Made by a program: the position numbers and the translations under genes | The notes under the pieces: generated by a model | What the model was told of the DNA's origin: nothing | What the model saw: only the letters and a program-made list of their open reading frames with translations | Databases searched by the model: none | Shown here: positions 4,852 through 6,331 of the stretch, piece after piece | How the letters are laid out: every line of letters begins with the position of its first letter | How positions within the stretch are numbered: position 1 is the first letter of the stretch | Source of the DNA: Methanobrevibacter sp. | GTDB taxonomy: Archaea > Methanobacteriota > Methanobacteria > Methanobacteriales > Methanobacteriaceae | NCBI GenBank assembly: GCA_009777005.1 | Contig: WRMT01000184.1 | Span: 1-6,331, forward strand | Length of the DNA stretch: 6,331 bases | Direction of reading: 5' to 3'

Positions 4852-6045
4852 TTAGCTAGAAAAAACTTTAGCTATTTCTTCAATAGAATTAACTAATTTT
4901 TCAATATCCGACATATTATTGTAATAATGAACAGATGCTCTAACTGTACTATTTGCATTAAAATGCTTCACTCCTGGAATAGCACAGTGAAAACCACTTC
5001 TAACACAAATATTTCCAGTTTCATCAAGGATTTTAGCTACATCATAAGAATTTATCCTATCAATATTAAAAGATACAATACTATGTGTATTTTTTTTATT
5101 ACCATATAAGATTAATCCTTCAATGTTGGATAGCTTATCCCAAATATTTTTTGTTAAACATGAGCAGTGTTTTTCAATATTCGATATTTTTATGTTGTTT
5201 ATATAATCAACAGCTGAACCTAATCCTATAATTCCACTTATATTTTGAGTTCCACCTTCAAATTTCTGTGGAACCTTTTCTAAGGTAAAATCTTCTCCAT
5301 TTACATTAGTTATAGTTCCACCACCAAGATTTGTTGGCTTTAGTTCATTAGCTATATCTTCTTTTAAATATAAAAATCCAGTTCCTACAGGACCTAATAA
5401 TCCTTTATGTCCTGGAAAAGCCATGAAATCAGCATTTACATTTTTTGAATCCATTTTCACATGACCTAAGGACTGGGCCCCATCAACTAAAAATAAACTA
5501 TTATTTTCATGAACTATTTTTTCTATAGCTCCAATATCTTGAATAGAACCTATTGAATTTGAAATATGGGTAATAGCTACTAATTTGGTCTTGTCATTTA
5601 TATTATCTTCAATATCTTCTTTTTCAACTATTCCCTCGGAATTTGCTTTAATGATATTAACTTCAAGACCAGTTTGTTTTAGATTTAACCAAGGTATGAG
5701 ATTGGAATGGTGTTCCATGTTAGAAATGCATATATTATCTCCTTTTTTGAAACTTAAACCATTAGCTACTATATTTATAGCTTCTGTAGTGTTTTTTGTG
5801 AAGATGATTTCTTCTTCTTTTGCATTAATAAACTTAGCTATTTTTTTTCTAGATTCTTCAACTTTATTACTTGATTTAATAGCTATTCTATAAGCACCAC
5901 GACCAATGTTGGCATTGTACTTAAAATAATATTCATTCATAGCTTCTACTACTTGCTTTGGAGTAAGACTTGTACTTGCAGAATCTAAGTAAATTAAATC
6001 ATTTAAGATTGGAAAATCTGATCGCACTTGTTTTACACTCTTCAT
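4852..6045 (-). CDS. sufS: Group II (SufS-like) cysteine desulfurase
   Basis: This PLP enzyme of aminotransferase class V takes sulfur from L-cysteine as a protein persulfide, leaving alanine, for Fe-S cluster or thiolated-cofactor synthesis. At 397 residues it is near the usual SufS length of about 405. Visible landmarks are YLDSASTS (19-26), NANIGRGAYR (44-53), MEHHSNLIPW (110-119, with the His that stacks on PLP), D188 in VDGAQS, the Schiff-base lysine K214 in GHKG, FEGGT (262-266), the catalytic cysteine C354 in RSGFHCAIP, and TVRASVHYYN (367-376). HCAIPG replaces the bacterial SufS HCAQPL, so it may belong to another group II subtype. Upstream there is only a weak AGGG ribosome site. No SufB, SufC, SufE or SufU gene is visible next to it. 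Some methanogens lack such an enzyme and use sulfide directly. Confidence 0.9.
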   Translation of the reverse strand: MKSVKQVRSDFPILNDLIYLDSASTSLTPKQVVEAMNEYYFKYNANIGRGAYRIAIKSSNKVEESRKKIAKFINAKEEEIIFTKNTTEAINIVANGLSFKKGDNICISNMEHHSNLIPWLNLKQTGLEVNIIKANSEGIVEKEDIEDNINDKTKLVAITHISNSIGSIQDIGAIEKIVHENNSLFLVDGAQSLGHVKMDSKNVNADFMAFPGHKGLLGPVGTGFLYLKEDIANELKPTNLGGGTITNVNGEDFTLEKVPQKFEGGTQNISGIIGLGSAVDYINNIKISNIEKHCSCLTKNIWDKLSNIEGLILYGNKKNTHSIVSFNIDRINSYDVAKILDETGNICVRSGFHCAIPGVKHFNANSTVRASVHYYNNMSDIEKLVNSIEEIAKVFSS

Positions 6046-6144
6046 AGTCTTTCCCTGCTTTTCATAGATTTGAATATTTAAATTATAGCTTTTGAAGAAG
6101 TTTTTTTTATTTTAAAAGGGATAAAGTGAAGTTTTTCTTTTAAT

Positions 6145-6164
6145 TTAAAAGTTTTAACTTTTAA
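6145..6164. promoter_or_regulatory. Palindrome upstream of the cysteine desulfurase
   Basis: TTAAAAGTT and AACTTTTAA form perfect 9-bp arms around two T, about 100-120 bases ahead of the start codon. It could be an operator for a dimeric regulator. It consists mostly of A and T, so chance is a real alternative. Confidence 0.3.
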
Positions 6165-6225
6165 GGTTTGAAAAACCAATTTTTCCTTTTTTATACTATT
6201 TTATTTATATTAAAAATATCTTATT

Positions 6226-6316
6226 GTCGGATAAAGTCAGGAGGTTTCCCTCCTGAATTCTCCTAAGAACGGCTCGTGTCCCTTTCAAGACAAGCCGCTC
6301 AAGCATATTTTTATCC
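6226..6316 (-). ncRNA. Omega-RNA-like structured right end of an IS200/IS605-type element
   Basis: The core (6236-6300) is about half G+C in a region that is otherwise nearly all A/T. Read on the minus strand, GGATAAA (6316-6310) is complementary to TTTATCC (6235-6229) and closes the structure. Inside lie a long hairpin (6300-6293 with 6274-6267, then 6292-6289 with 6280-6277 across a two-base bulge) and a perfect 8-bp hairpin with a GAAA loop (6256-6237). One stem pair is G-U only on the minus strand and would be A-C on the plus strand, which favours minus-strand RNA. The ACGAGCCGTTCTTAGGAG, GNRA-hairpin, CTTTATCCGAC order resembles the 3' scaffold of TnpB omega RNAs at IS200/IS605 right ends. 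In that case the guide would start near 6225 and tnpB would lie past the window. It may also be a solo remnant or an unrelated small RNA. Confidence 0.5.
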
Positions 6317-6331
6317 TAAGTAATTATTTTC

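Noticed and set aside
4927..5893. Two plus-strand open frames (4927-5109 and 5585-5893)
   Set aside because: Both are antisense shadows of the cysteine desulfurase gene.
6165..6191. GGTTT-GAA-AAACC hairpin followed by T-rich DNA on the plus strand
   Set aside because: No plus-strand gene ends here, so a terminator would have nothing to terminate, and the stem is only five pairs.

Overview
The window is very AT-rich and has archaeal features: GGAGG ribosome-binding sites, TTTATAAATA-type TATA boxes, and long A/T-only spacers. It encodes methanogenesis marker protein 11, a family confined to methanogens and their methane-oxidising relatives. The best inference is a low-GC member of the Methanobacteriales such as Methanobrevibacter or Methanosphaera. 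The genus cannot be fixed from the sequence alone. All confident genes lie on the minus strand, so they are described right to left.

Right edge (about 6226-6316): a compact, GC-rich, strongly structured element in AT-rich surroundings. It has a GAAA-capped 8-bp hairpin, a second longer hairpin, and a 7-bp closing helix. It resembles the 3' (right) end of IS200/IS605-type elements, where the omega RNA of TnpB is encoded. Any tnpB would lie beyond the window. Next comes a group II (SufS-like) cysteine desulfurase (4852-6045), with no Suf scaffold partner visible.

Centre (4357-4851): an 83-bp unit present twice in tandem, followed by a 28-codon gene for a single-span hydrophobic peptide with a perfect GGAGGT site. 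A small hairpin and a short tandem duplication follow its stop. Then come ribH (lumazine synthase, riboflavin pathway; its ribitylaminouracil substrate is also the F420 precursor) and, about 40 bases further on, the Mmp11 gene. These two probably form an operon.

Left part: a 718-base gene-free stretch (2248-2965). It holds two full copies and one partial copy of a roughly 163-bp repeat, and an odd arrangement of complementary blocks around a start-stop codon pair. After it lies a 602-residue polytopic family-39-type glycosyltransferase (439-2247) carrying an in-frame octapeptide minisatellite. The left 438 bases hold only debris: a possible 3' end of a plus-strand gene (2-58) and a promoter plus frameshifted signal-peptide start of what looks like a dead secreted-protein gene (302-372).

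The genes do not form one pathway. The layout is a conserved core pair (ribH-mmp11) flanked by accessory loci and repeat-rich, decaying intergenic DNA. No complete new multi-gene system is visible. The best leads are the omega-RNA-like element, the 28-residue membrane peptide with its duplicated upstream unit, and the tandem intergenic repeats.
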